In this document: positions 1 through 9,340 of the stretch, piece after piece
How positions within the stretch are numbered: position 1 is the first letter of the stretch
How the letters are laid out: every line of letters starts with the position of its first letter
DNA from: Lingula anatina
Lineage: Eukaryota > Brachiopoda > Lingulata > Lingulida > Lingulidae
DNA: 25,006 nucleotides
Reading direction: 5' to 3'
Assembly (NCBI RefSeq): GCF_001039355.2
Contig: NW_019775511.1
Coordinates: forward strand, 303,855 to 328,860
Made by a program: the position numbers and the translations under genes
Notes under the pieces: generated by a model
Seen by the model: only the letters and a program-made list of their open reading frames with translations
Told to the model about the DNA's origin: nothing
Database searches by the model: none

Positions 1-463
1 AATAATAAATAATAATAAACAAAACAAAACAACAAAAAAAAAAAAAAACCCACACATTTGTTTACAAAAAATTCTGCCATCAGGTCATGTCCCTGTTTTA
101 AGCCAAGGACCCCAGCTATCCAGAATACTGTGACATGTGCACAAAAGAGAAAATATTGGAAAACTATGTACTAATTAGGCTGAATTCACTACAATGGACT
201 TACTAGTATGCAAATCAAATTTGGCCGACCCACTTGAATGCAAATCTATTTTATAGTCTATAAGGGGATTAGGCAGCAAGCTTTTAAGTAGGTTGCCATA
301 TTTGATCCACAGACGAGTAAGTCTGGTGTTCTGAATGCAGCCATAAAGTTGTGTTCATAGATAATGACCAATATGGATCAGACTGCCATGGTCAGTGAAA
401 ATAATAGATTTGATTTGTTTTTATGTTTAATGTGCTCCCCTTTAAAAAAAATGAGTAAGGCAG

Positions 464-464
464 T

Positions 465-507
<43 letters not shown>

Positions 508-508
508 T
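464..508. repeat. (TTTA)n microsatellite
   Basis: About eleven near-perfect TTTA units in the upstream intron. Confidence 0.97.
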
Positions 509-704
509 ATACTAGTATTATTCATTCTTGTTTTTAACCAGTTGCTTTGAGGCATATAGCCATCATGAAAGAAAAATGTGTTTACTTGGGTGCAACACAT
601 GGTGCATTAGATAAATTGCCATCAACTTGCTCATTTCATTTCCAAGGACCAGTCTTCAGAGAATCTCTCTTCATAATCACTAGTAATGAGTTTATGAATT
701 AGGA

Positions 705-1115
705 ACAGGTGTTCTGTCATTTGTCAACTGATCCTTAACTGTGTTCATCCGTGATGATCGAGTACTTGGAATTGTTGATTCCTGTTGTTTCAGATTATGA
801 GCTAGGCACAGGTATTTGTCAACTGATCCTTAACTGTTTCATCTGAGAAAACTGAGTACCTGGAAAATGCTGATTCCTATTGTTTCAGATTATGACTTAG
901 GCACAGATGTTTGGTACAATTGGTATTTGTCAACCGAACCTTAACAAGGTGCTTCCGAGGAAACCAAGTACCTGGAATTGTTGATACATGCACCTGTTGT
1001 TTAAGCTTATGAACTATGAGCAGATGTTTGTTCATTTGTTTACTGATCCTTAAAGGTGTTCATCTGAGGAAACAGAGTACCTGGAACTGTTGATGCTTAC
1101 CTGTTGTTTCTTGGA
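705..1115. repeat. Degenerate tandem repeat, ~94-112 bp period, four units
   Basis: The phrase TTGTCAACTGATCCTTAA recurs at 721, 815, 927 (CAACCGAACC variant) and 1036 (TTACTGATCC variant). Each is followed by a shared GAGTACCTGGAA.TGTTGAT segment and a CCTGTTGTTT segment. Spacings are 94, 112 and 109 bases. The units differ by substitutions and small indels, so the array is old. Confidence 0.88.
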
Positions 1116-1445
1116 ATTGTTTCTTGGAAATTGTTTCGTGGAACCATTTGGCTGGCAGTCATGTCATTTTGTCATGGAACACTGCAATGTGAAGTCAACA
1201 AGTGCTCATTAAAATTGCTCTCTGTTTCAGAGTATTCCTGTATTCAGAAACACTTTTCATCAGCCTGCATTTCTGACTGCAGCAGTGATCCTTTACCCAA
1301 TTTGCTGGCCATCACCCTTAGTTTCACAGCACTGACAGTGCCTCTCCTCTGTCATCCTGAGTGTGAGAGTACTATCAAAAACTTTCCTCTACTGTACTTG
1401 CTCACTGTCAGCCTGAATTTCAGAGCCTTCACAGCCTTCCTCTTC

Positions 1446-1472
1446 CCCCCCCCCCCCCAAAAAAAAAAAACT
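1446..1472. repeat. C-run joined to A-run
   Basis: An uninterrupted cytosine run passes directly into an adenine run, about 80 bases before the exon at 1552. Similar C-run junctions occur at 7686 (with T) and 14265 (with A). Confidence 0.95.
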
Positions 1473-1551
1473 AAATTAAACAAATAATTAGGAAAATAGT
1501 TGCATGTTAATTAAGACAAATTTAACTTACAAGCAATCATCTTATTTTTAG

Positions 1552-1792
1552 AAATCTCCAAGATGACCTGGATAGTTATCAAAAATCAGTCGTCAAACTT
1601 AACGAGGAGCTAAGCAAGCAGCCAGCAAATAACAGCGGAGGCGGAGGGAACCAGGGTGCTGTCTGCCAGATCTGCCACAAGACCAAATTCGCTGATGGCC
1701 TGGGACACCGGTGCAACTACTGCAATCTTCGCTCGTGTGCTCGCTGCGGTGGTAAACTGCAGCTTAAACAGAACAAGGCAAGAAGTCCTGTG
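1552..1792 (+). CDS. RIMS: RIM exon: Rab3-binding helix and first part of FYVE-like zinc finger
   Basis: This exon encodes 80 whole codons after one base that completes an upstream codon (entry phase 2). The N-terminal ~22 residues are a charged helix ending in KLNEELSK, the type of segment that binds Rab3 in RIM and rabphilin. A Gly/Asn spacer follows, then CxxC pairs at exon residues 38/41 (VCQICHKTKFADG), 54/57 and 62/65 (CARCGGK). HKTKFADG and CARCGG are RIM hallmarks. The finger also contacts Munc13. The acceptor is TTTTTAG at 1551. The exon can end at 1777, just after QNK, using a GC donor (gcaaga), or at 1792 using a GT donor (gtaatg). The longer form adds ARSPV. Both ends are phase 0 and join 8307 in frame. 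The family-standard spacing matches the GC end. Confidence 0.93.
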
Positions 1793-2228
1793 GTAATGTA
1801 TATTGGTGGCTTTCTACCTGCTTTTTATGTGTAATAGACAGTTCCGATAAATAAAATGGGTGAGAATATACTGCACTTGATCTTCTCCTTAAGAAGGTAG
1901 GAAATGCCTGCCACAAGTATCGATCCAGGCAAATAATACATGGGTGAGAAACTGTTGCTTTAAGACTCTAGCCATGATTTAAGAATCCTTCTGAAGTAAA
2001 AAGTTTGAAATGACTTTCCAATTAAATGTAAAAATGGCTTACTTCCTGCTTTTTCTGTGTGCTATTCTAATGAAAAAAATGATGTGGTTTCAGGGTGAAA
2101 ATTTGTTGCTGTATAATTTTGCCTATTTGCCTAAAATAAAAAAATTTCAGTATTGTTAATGCATGCCATACCTGTCAGGTAGCAGTTTTAGAGTCGCAAA
2201 TAAGCTGGGTTGGTACATGTAGATTTCA

Positions 2229-2440
2229 TCCCTTTTCACATCTTGTAGTACCCTTTTTTGGTTTTGCACCTTTTTGAGAGTTAGGCACTTTTTTTAGCCT
2301 TTTACACGTGAGAGAGACATTCAGAACGGACTAAGAGAGCTGGGGGTTAAATTAATATGGCCAGCCCACTTGCATGCTGGGACCGGACAATTTAGAAAGA
2401 TGTGAATCAGAAAAGAGTACCTTGTGATGTGAAAAAGGCC
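2229..2440. mobile_element. MITE-like element with ~24 bp imperfect terminal inverted repeats
   Basis: The left end CCCTTTTCACATCTTGTAGT (2231-2250) pairs with the reverse complement of the right end (2417-2440, GTACCTTGTGATGTGAAAAA then GGCC). The ~212 bp element has no coding capacity. The CCTTTTCACA end resembles those of the element at 6491-6642. No target duplication is clear. Confidence 0.6.
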
Positions 2441-2479
2441 ATTTTATTTGATTATGTATAATAATATTACTGTTAATGA

Positions 2480-2502
2480 TAATTATAATAATAATAATAA
2501 TG
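2480..2502. repeat. (AAT)n microsatellite
   Basis: Short run of AAT units within AT-rich intron sequence. Confidence 0.85.
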
Positions 2503-2555
2503 AAAAACCTATTTCATCATACAATAAAAAATAGTTATAGTAATAATATATTCGA

Positions 2556-2775
2556 GAGCACTCCAAAAGTGAAGACCTCCACCAAGAATAAAAGCAGTGG
2601 AAAATTATTAAAAGAAAAAATGTTCAAATGGAGCTGGATATGTTGGAATTGAATCCATTTTCTCTCCTCAGCAAGACATGTAACTGTATCAGTCCTGAAT
2701 ATTTCAACAAAATATCCTTTCCACTCACATATACACATCCAACACTGGTGAAAACATGACATGCTGGTTGTTATG
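2556..2775 (+). mobile_element. Decayed copy of the dispersed element also at 9476-9705
   Basis: It begins with the small hairpin CACTCCAAAAGTG followed by GAAGACCTCCACCAAG. It carries CCTGAATATTTCAACAAAAT in the middle and GGTGAAAACATGACATGCTG near the end. These match, in order and spacing, CACTCTGAGAGTG, GCAGACCTCTGCCAAGG, CCTGAAAATTTCATCGAAAT and GGTGAAAACATAACCTCCTT of the element at 9476. Lengths are close (about 220 and 230 bp). The minus-strand open frame across it is incidental. Confidence 0.65.
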
Positions 2776-3194
2776 AATAAATAGATAAAAGTATGTGAGC
2801 CTGGTTATAAGCTACCCTCAGAAATGTCATCAGCGACCTTGATTTTCACGTACTAGTACTGTCGTCATCAAGATGGCTGCCATGTTGTCATTGGTTTGTC
2901 CTAACAGAGACCCACATTTAAGACATCATTTGCTTAGTGAACTCCAACGTATTATGGCAGGAAAAAAGGATATTTTTTATGATGGTAGAGTAAAAACTTT
3001 CTGTGTGAACACTATGAGATGAAATGAAATTAGTCATTTGGCTGTGGACAGTTTTATCGAAAGCGATATATATCGATGAGTCAGTCATGTGAAAAGAGTA
3101 GGGAAAACCTATTGCGTTCTGTTTCATTGGCCTTATTTTTAGAGCGTGATGCGTTATTTCGCCCAATATTCTGCATGAAACGTGATTCAGGAAT

Positions 3195-3284
3195 TCTTGG
3201 TGACTGGTGATTGGCCTGTATATATCTTGGTGATTGGTGATTGAGCTGTTTTAATCTTCGTAATTGGTGATTAAGGAGGGGTAT
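3195..3284. repeat. 30-bp tandem repeat, three units
   Basis: TCTTGGTGACTGGTGATTG, TCTTGGTGATTGGTGATTG and TCTTCGTAATTGGTGATTA start at 3195, 3225 and 3255, an exact 30-base period. Confidence 0.92.
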
Positions 3285-3880
3285 TCCCTACCCACTTGTG
3301 GTCATAGTTCTTCAATGAAGGGTTGAAGGTGTTTCTTACATTACAGTCTGTGAATGACATTTATATTCCGTGCACAGTTAAAGTACTCGTAATCTCTATG
3401 CGCTGACAGCAACCAGACTGGCTGAAAAGACGGGGAAGGACATTGACCTTTAAGCTAAACCTGCCCTATGTCGTCCATGCTCTTAGTGCATGCGATATTG
3501 AACTGATACACTGCCACCTCTTGCCTGCAACATCTTCAATATTTTCCCATCCCTCGCCCCATTTACATGTATCATCCATTAGGAACATTGGATATGCGTA
3601 ATCCACAGTCCAGCCCCTGTGGGGCTTGAAAGGGGCACCTGTACATGGATCTTTACAATATTAGAGAGAAACACTTGATCAATAACAGTGAAGTATTGAT
3701 TATACACCCAAATGGCACAGGTGTAGTCTTATGGGCCTTATAAAAGGTATATATGTAATTTGTATAAGGTCATGCTCTTCCTAATGGGGATATTCTTTGT
3801 TATATATTTTAAGGAAATGATATGAATGCGCTTGTATTATCACACTGTTGCACTAATGTAAAATTTAGTTCTACAATGGT

Positions 3881-4510
3881 TTATTTTTGGTAGGGACATA
3901 ATTCTTGGTACAATAAACCATTGAAATGGACATGTTTTTGGTACAAGAATCCAGCGAAAGGCTATTTTTGGTACAATACTTCAATGTAAGGGATCGACAT
4001 AGTACTTCAATTAAAATTCAATTGAAAGGGACACATTTGCTCTTTGATATCTCATTATAGGGGATGTTTTTTGGACAGTATATAATTCAGTGAAATGAAT
4101 TTTACTAATAACTTTAGTTTAATGTCAGTATGAAAGGATCACGATTTACAATGCAAAACCAAAATAGTAAATGTATGGGGCATATTTTTGGTACACCTAA
4201 TGAAAGGCTCACTTTTTTGGCAAAATTACTCCATGATAAGACATATTTTTGGTTCACTCAGGCTCGCTTACTTTTTTTGGCACTGTATCTTGGTGAATGG
4301 GGCATATTTATTTTTGGTACAAGAAGTGAAAGGCTCATTTTTGGCACTGTATAACTCAATGAATGGGACATGGTTTTCCTACATTCTGTGAAAGATACAC
4401 AGCTTTTGGCATAGTTACTCAATGAAGTGGACATATTTTTAGCACGGTCAATGAAAAGTTCACATTTAGGCACAGTTACGCTCAATAAATGTGGCAAAAT
4501 TTTGGTAAAG
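3881..4510. repeat. Degenerate minisatellite with ~60-65 bp dimeric unit
   Basis: Repeated phrases CATATTTTTGGTAC and TGAAAGGCTCA.TTTTTGGCA alternate. Clear starts lie at 4181, 4241, near 4301-4311, 4371 and 4431, with earlier decayed units from about 3881. Each ~62 bp unit contains two related ~30 bp halves. Open frames in both strands here only reflect repeat composition. Confidence 0.82.
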
Positions 4511-5517
4511 TGACATATATTGCTACGCTTGATTGCCTCTTATATGCTTTAGGGCTAATGTTGATGAAATTTGTCCATAGTTGGGGATAGCCATTAAAAG
4601 ATAGGAGTGGAGGCTTATAACTATACAGGCCTGGGGCCACATCAACAATCAGTTAGATCCCATGTTGTGGATAAATAACACAGGAAAGGTTAGATCAATG
4701 TTAAATCAATACCAAGAGCTGCTTATACAGTATTGGGAACCCTTTTCTGGTCATAGGGAGCCCCCAGCATGGATAGCTATGAAGGTGAGAGAGGAGGTCA
4801 ATATGAAATCAATATAGAAAGTTGTCCCATTGAGAGCTCTGTGAATATATGTGTATTAATTGAAGTGGCTGTGAGTTCCATTGATCTGTTATAGTGAGAG
4901 AGAAAACCGGTGCAGCTGATAAAAGGCAATATATAAATATATATATTTGGATTCATTCACAAATTCTGAGTACCCGAAGTTGAATGACAGCTTCTTCGTT
5001 GGCAAATTTCCATGTTTCTTCTTTTATGGAATACGATGTTAGCGTCTTATTGATGTGGAGATTTGAAAATGAAAAGGCTAGAGAGAATCAGATCGGCAAC
5101 TGAGTAAGACCAAACCAACACATTTTTTATCTATCCATATCCCCTGCTCTTCTGTATGATTAATTTACCTGAAGTGAACTTTGTCTGCTTTATGTTTCAA
5201 ATGGCCTTTATAAATTAAACAATTAAGGACATACAGTTTTGATCTTGTGCGCCCCTACCCCCATTGGCACATGGCATAAGTATGCATTATAATACATTCT
5301 TTATTATTAGCATGACTCAGGTTTTACTAGACCCTATAGACCCGACTGATCGGGGACTCTCACTAAGTGAAATCGGCTTATAATTATAACTGAATGACAC
5401 ACCTCCTTTTGTTTCCAACGTACTCATAGAATCACCAGCTTTTCTATATTCCATTCAATGCCAAAAGGAGGCATTTAAATCTCTTAATCTAAATGCATTC
5501 AGCAAGAGCACCCATGG

Positions 5518-5685
5518 CAGGGGCCAATTTAGGCCGTCTTCTGGGTCTTCCAGAAGACGGTCAGATTTTCAAGTTTACATTGACGGGTATCTATCTTTTT
5601 CTGTCGGAAGACAGTCAAAAATGGAAGATGGATCCACAAAGATAATTTGGAAGACTGTCAGAAAATATCTCTGGATCTGCCCCTG
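5518..5685. mobile_element. 168-bp MITE-like element, CAGGGGC/GCCCCTG ends
   Basis: The ends CAGGGGC (5518) and GCCCCTG (to 5685) are perfect inverted repeats flanked on both sides by CATGG, a possible 5-bp target duplication. Inside are a perfect 11-bp hairpin (CCGTCTTCTGG, 5-base loop, CCAGAAGACGG, 5534-5560) and three copies of GAAGACNGTCA. Subterminal repeats of this kind are usual in hAT-type non-autonomous elements. There is no open frame. Confidence 0.65.
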
Positions 5686-6490
5686 CATGGAGTTGGATCA
5701 TTCTAAGTAGACTGATAGATTCAATGGGAATAAGCCCTACAGGAAATCAACTTGCTGCTTAAACACTCTGGTTTTCACAGTTTATTTGAAACACCAGGGC
5801 CCCGTTACTCGAAGACATCACAAATTGTGAATAGCGATATCACATAGAGGCTACAATAGATGATATGGGGCAAGTATGGGCGAGTTATGGATTCGAGACG
5901 CTTGAGCTCGGTCGCAATACACGATACTTTAGAGTTGGAGATGCTCTGATAATTAAGAGAGTTTCCTGTTATACCTAGAACTCAAGGTATTTTGCACTCC
6001 AAATGTGGGTCCAATTATTTATTTATTTATGTAATTGTCATGTGGTTTTGCCTTATTGATAACTTGTTATCCAACTTTCGGTCTGTAATTTTTCTCGATT
6101 ATGAAATTTTCTCTTAGGTAATTGGATGAATTATGGTTAATTTTTCTGCCCTTTTGTGTTGCGTCAGGAGACAGATCTGATTTCTTACACCACATAGAGA
6201 AGTATAAAGCTAACATAAAAAGACTTAAACTAGGAGGATGGGTTTATTATCTTTCATCCTTCTTAAGTATATTATCTGACGTCTGCTCAAAAGACAAACA
6301 AGAAACCAATGGATGCTATTTTTTTTCTGATCAAAACATCCTGAAATCCTTCACTCAATTCTAAGAAAATGAGGAAATGTAAATTGAATATTTTGTTGGT
6401 GTTATTTTATCTTTAAGTTCATAGGGTCTTGTTTTTCACACAAAGTGCTCCCCTTAAATGAATTTTGATCAAGTTTTTGATTCATTTTTT

Positions 6491-6642
6491 CCTCCCTTTC
6501 ACAAACCCTAATGCACCAATCAAAATCCACTTCACTGGCAGTAGCTTTGATGCAAAGTGCGATTAGGTGACTCTCTTACGTAATCAATCGCTCAAACTAG
6601 AGCAGCGCAGAAGACCACCAACTGTTGTTTGTGAAAAGGGCC
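6491..6642. mobile_element. Possible 152-bp MITE with CCTTTTCACAAAC-type ends
   Basis: The left end CCTCCCTTTCACAAAC (6491-6506) matches the reverse complement of the right end GTTTGTGAAAAGGGCC (6627-6642) at about 13 of 16 bases. No clear target duplication or open frame was seen. Confidence 0.5.
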
Positions 6643-6925
6643 TTAATTAAATGCAACCCTGGCAACTACCCAAGATGATCTACAATGTACCTCGATCTCT
6701 TCATCAAACTTGTATAATTCTCTTCTTTCCACCCCTGGGGACTCTTTTCTAAATGTTTCCACCCTGACTGCGGAAAAATCAATTTGATACGTGTATTGCA
6801 GCAGGTGTCTTTGTAATTCCCAGTCATCGTTATATGGTCATGGTATGGATCTCTGAATTCCTTGCTGCTATTGTTGTACTATGGATCACATGAATTAGGG
6901 GTAGTCAGCCATGTAAAATTGTCAT

Positions 6926-7075
6926 TCTCTCTCTCTCTCTCTCTTTCTCTTTTCTATCCATCTAATAATTTGGTAAAATTATTCTACTATTTGGTCACTC
7001 TCGCTCTCTCTCTCTCTCTCTCCCATCTATCCATCTGATAATTTGAAAAAATATTCTACTATTTGCCCAGACTGT
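6926..7075. repeat. Two-unit ~74-bp duplication containing (CT)n
   Basis: Each unit has a CT run followed by TATCCATCTRATAATTTG and ATTCTACTATTTG. The TATCCATCT phrase starts at 6955 and again at 7029. Confidence 0.9.
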
Positions 7076-7685
7076 TTAGTGCAAAAATATAGACCAATTA
7101 CATTATTTTGAATTCACAACTTATGTCAGTAGGTGGAAAATGCTATTGCACCTAGCTTTTTTCTTTCATTGATACACAAATTGTTCTGAAAAAACTCTCA
7201 GTACCACCTCCTTTCAAGTGGCTCCCCCTTTTTGGTGGCAACCAGGGCACAGCGCCCTACTGGCCGCACCCTAGATATACCACGGCAAAGGACAGCCTTC
7301 CTCAGCTTGGCTCTGTTCTGAATTCTGAAGGCCAACCCAAAAGAGTTGACATATTGCATGCAATAGCTACTCCCGTTATGTATCGAGTGGAAATACGTAA
7401 TCACAAAATATCATTATCAGCGGCTCTGTCTGTACAGATGGTGAATGGTAATATGATTGCGCAGGTTTTATGGCTTTCTCACAGGCTACAAGAGAACATG
7501 GTAGACATAATGTGAACATATATCTGGGGAATGTGAAAAGAATGGCAGTTCTGTAACTAGCAGTTGTTTCCATGTTTAGGCCAAGACAATTACTGGTATG
7601 GTAATTGCTCACAAGTTTAGAACTCCTTCAGTCTACTTACAGTTGTCAGGCCTGTAGCCAGGAGGGGTTTTAGGAGTTCGAAATG

Positions 7686-7705
7686 CCCCCCCCCCCCTTT
7701 TTTTT
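7686..7705. repeat. C-run joined to T-run
   Basis: A homopolymer junction lies just after GGCCTGTAGCCAGGAGGGG (about 7650), a phrase that looks like the edge of a dispersed repeat. I could not find its other end. Confidence 0.8.
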
Positions 7706-8049
7706 TGCTAGGAAAAGGTCCCCTGTAGGTAAAATTTTATCTAGGTGTTCAAATAAATTTTCGTCAAAAAAAACAAAAAACAAAACAAAAAACAAAACAA
7801 AAAAAAAAAAAAAAAGGCCTTTGATATCATGCCAGAGCCCACAATATGTAGAATTTAACTGTCCCTAAAGATAATATTTATAGTGGTTTCTTCTCAAATT
7901 TATCTCACTCTGTTTCATAAACTTTGCCAGGAGGGTTTTGTCTTCATATTTTTGGGGGCAGATTGCTTATTGTCCCAAAATCCCCTTTGCTTAAAAAAGT
8001 GACTCTCAAATGAATCGCATAATGCATTTTCATATTGGTTCATTGAAAC

Positions 8050-8106
<57 letters not shown>
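8050..8106. repeat. (ATT)n microsatellite, ~19 units
   Basis: Perfect ATT array about 200 bases upstream of the exon at 8307. The poly-isoleucine frame on the minus strand is an artefact of it. Confidence 0.98.
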
Positions 8107-8306
8107 GTCACAGATATTTGGATTTCTTGATATGTGATAATACATTTGAGTTCATATTTATTTTCACATAAAAGCATGCTTTACCTTGATATTCTTTTTG
8201 CATGTGGAAATTTAACACGTTTAGAAACTGCCTACTTTTGTCCCCCATGCCAGTAATAATGTCTAAAGAGACCATTTGATGTGAAACTTTTTCATCTCAT
8301 CCTCAG

Positions 8307-9340
8307 GTTGTGTGGGCGTGCCAGCTGTGTAAAAAGAAGCAGGAAATACTCGCCAAGACAGGCCAGTGGTATCATGGCGGTCAAGCACGCCCAGTGGCCC
8401 TGGACATCGAGGTCGGCTCAGGAAGCGAAACGGCTTCCACAAAGACTGATATTAGTCCTACATCGGACAGGAGAGCACGAGTCTCAGGAGGACCTAGGGG
8501 TCAGGGTCAAGGTCAGTCAGATAGCAGTGGACAGGGATCTGAAAAGGAGAACATTGTTCGTAGACCAGATGATCCCAGAATGCAAATGTCTAGATCTGGG
8601 AGTCTCCGTGGTAGTAGAGAACTCAAACGCCAGTATTCAATGTCAGAGGTAGGAAAAATCCAAGATGGCGGTAAAGAACAAGGACATTATGATAGGTCAC
8701 CCGGTGGTCATGACGATAGGATGAGTGAGAGAGGGCGGGCCAGAGGGCGGCCTTTAGAGCAGCTGCCACCTGATCAGGCCCGTACTCGTAGCCTGCCACC
8801 TGACGACAGGCACCTTGAAGGCATGCATATACACGGCAGACGGCGGGGAGCCAACGGGCAGGACCCAATGCATGACGGACACGGCACACTGCATCCACCA
8901 GGGTCAAGGTCACGAGACCCTTCTGTTGAGAGGCGTTCTTCAGACGGAAGACGGCCATCTCCAGCTGAGCTGGATCGTATGCGACCTGATCATGATTCCC
9001 ACCTCAGACCTGACCAAGACCCCAGGATGGATAGGGGGCGCATGCATCCTGACGGAGACCCACGCCAAAAAGATCTCCCCCCACCGGGACGGTCTCGGTC
9101 GCCACGTGGTCGAAGAGGGGAGCTATCCCCGCGAGATGTGATTCCTCCTAGTGATCAAGAATTGCGCCGTCGATCTCCTTCTCCAGCGAGAGTTCGTGAA
9201 CAGGAAATGAGAGAGGCCCATATGCAACAGCAGCAGCAACAGCAGCGTGATCTGAATGCAGATCATTTTCATGGTGATAGGCGACGCGAGTCTCCTCCTG
9301 ATCGCTATGCAGATAAAGAAATGGTGCAGAAGAGGCATCG
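8307..9340 (+). CDS. RIMS: RIM exon: end of zinc finger plus long charged disordered linker
   Basis: This 1034-base exon follows acceptor CATCCTCAG (8306) and ends at donor gtaaga (phase 2). It opens with VVWACQLCKKKQEILAKTG; cysteines 5 and 8 are the fourth CxxC pair of the RIM finger. Residues 18-22 are TGQWY, where vertebrate RIMs have SGAWF, a Rab3-contacting motif. The remaining ~320 residues are low complexity: Gly/Gln/Ser (about 8490-8540), then Arg/Asp/Pro/His repeats such as RPDHDSHLRPDQDPR, an RS-type patch GRSRSPRGRRG near 9090-9117, and seven glutamines at 9225-9245 encoded by mixed CAG/CAA codons. No fold is expected beyond the finger; in RIM this region is a flexible linker. The exon is clearly more GC-rich than the flanking introns. 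Open frames on the other strand and in other frames are composition shadows. Confidence 0.93.

Larger units (their letters stand above)
1..1551 (+). other. RIMS: Upstream intron of RIM
   Basis: There is no coding sequence I can support. The stretch holds a (TTTA)n microsatellite, a four-unit degenerate tandem repeat (about 705-1115) and a C-run/A-run at 1446-1472. The 127-residue open frame at 1104-1487 overlaps the repeat tail, contains no known domain and ends in the homopolymer. Two perfect ATGCAAAT octamers lie at 208-215 and 238-245. Confidence 0.8.
1793..8306 (+). other. RIMS: RIM intron, 6.5 kb
   Basis: This intron splits the zinc finger between the third and fourth CxxC pairs. It contains several inverted-repeat elements (2229-2440, 2556-2775, 5518-5685, 6491-6642), minisatellites (3195-3284, 3881-4510, 6926-7075) and microsatellites. 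Open frames inside it (for example 6122-6364, and 7198-7404 on the minus strand) have no recognisable domain. Stretches 2780-3190, 4520-5510, 5690-6480 and 7080-7680 show nothing I can name, apart from short AT-rich runs. Confidence 0.85.

Noticed and set aside
1104-1487. 127-residue open frame in the upstream intron
   Set aside because: Overlaps the tandem-repeat tail, lacks any domain and ends in a C-run/A-run. It is outside the RIM frame and splice sites.
7915-8145. Poly-isoleucine minus-strand open frame
   Set aside because: Translation of the (ATT)n microsatellite.
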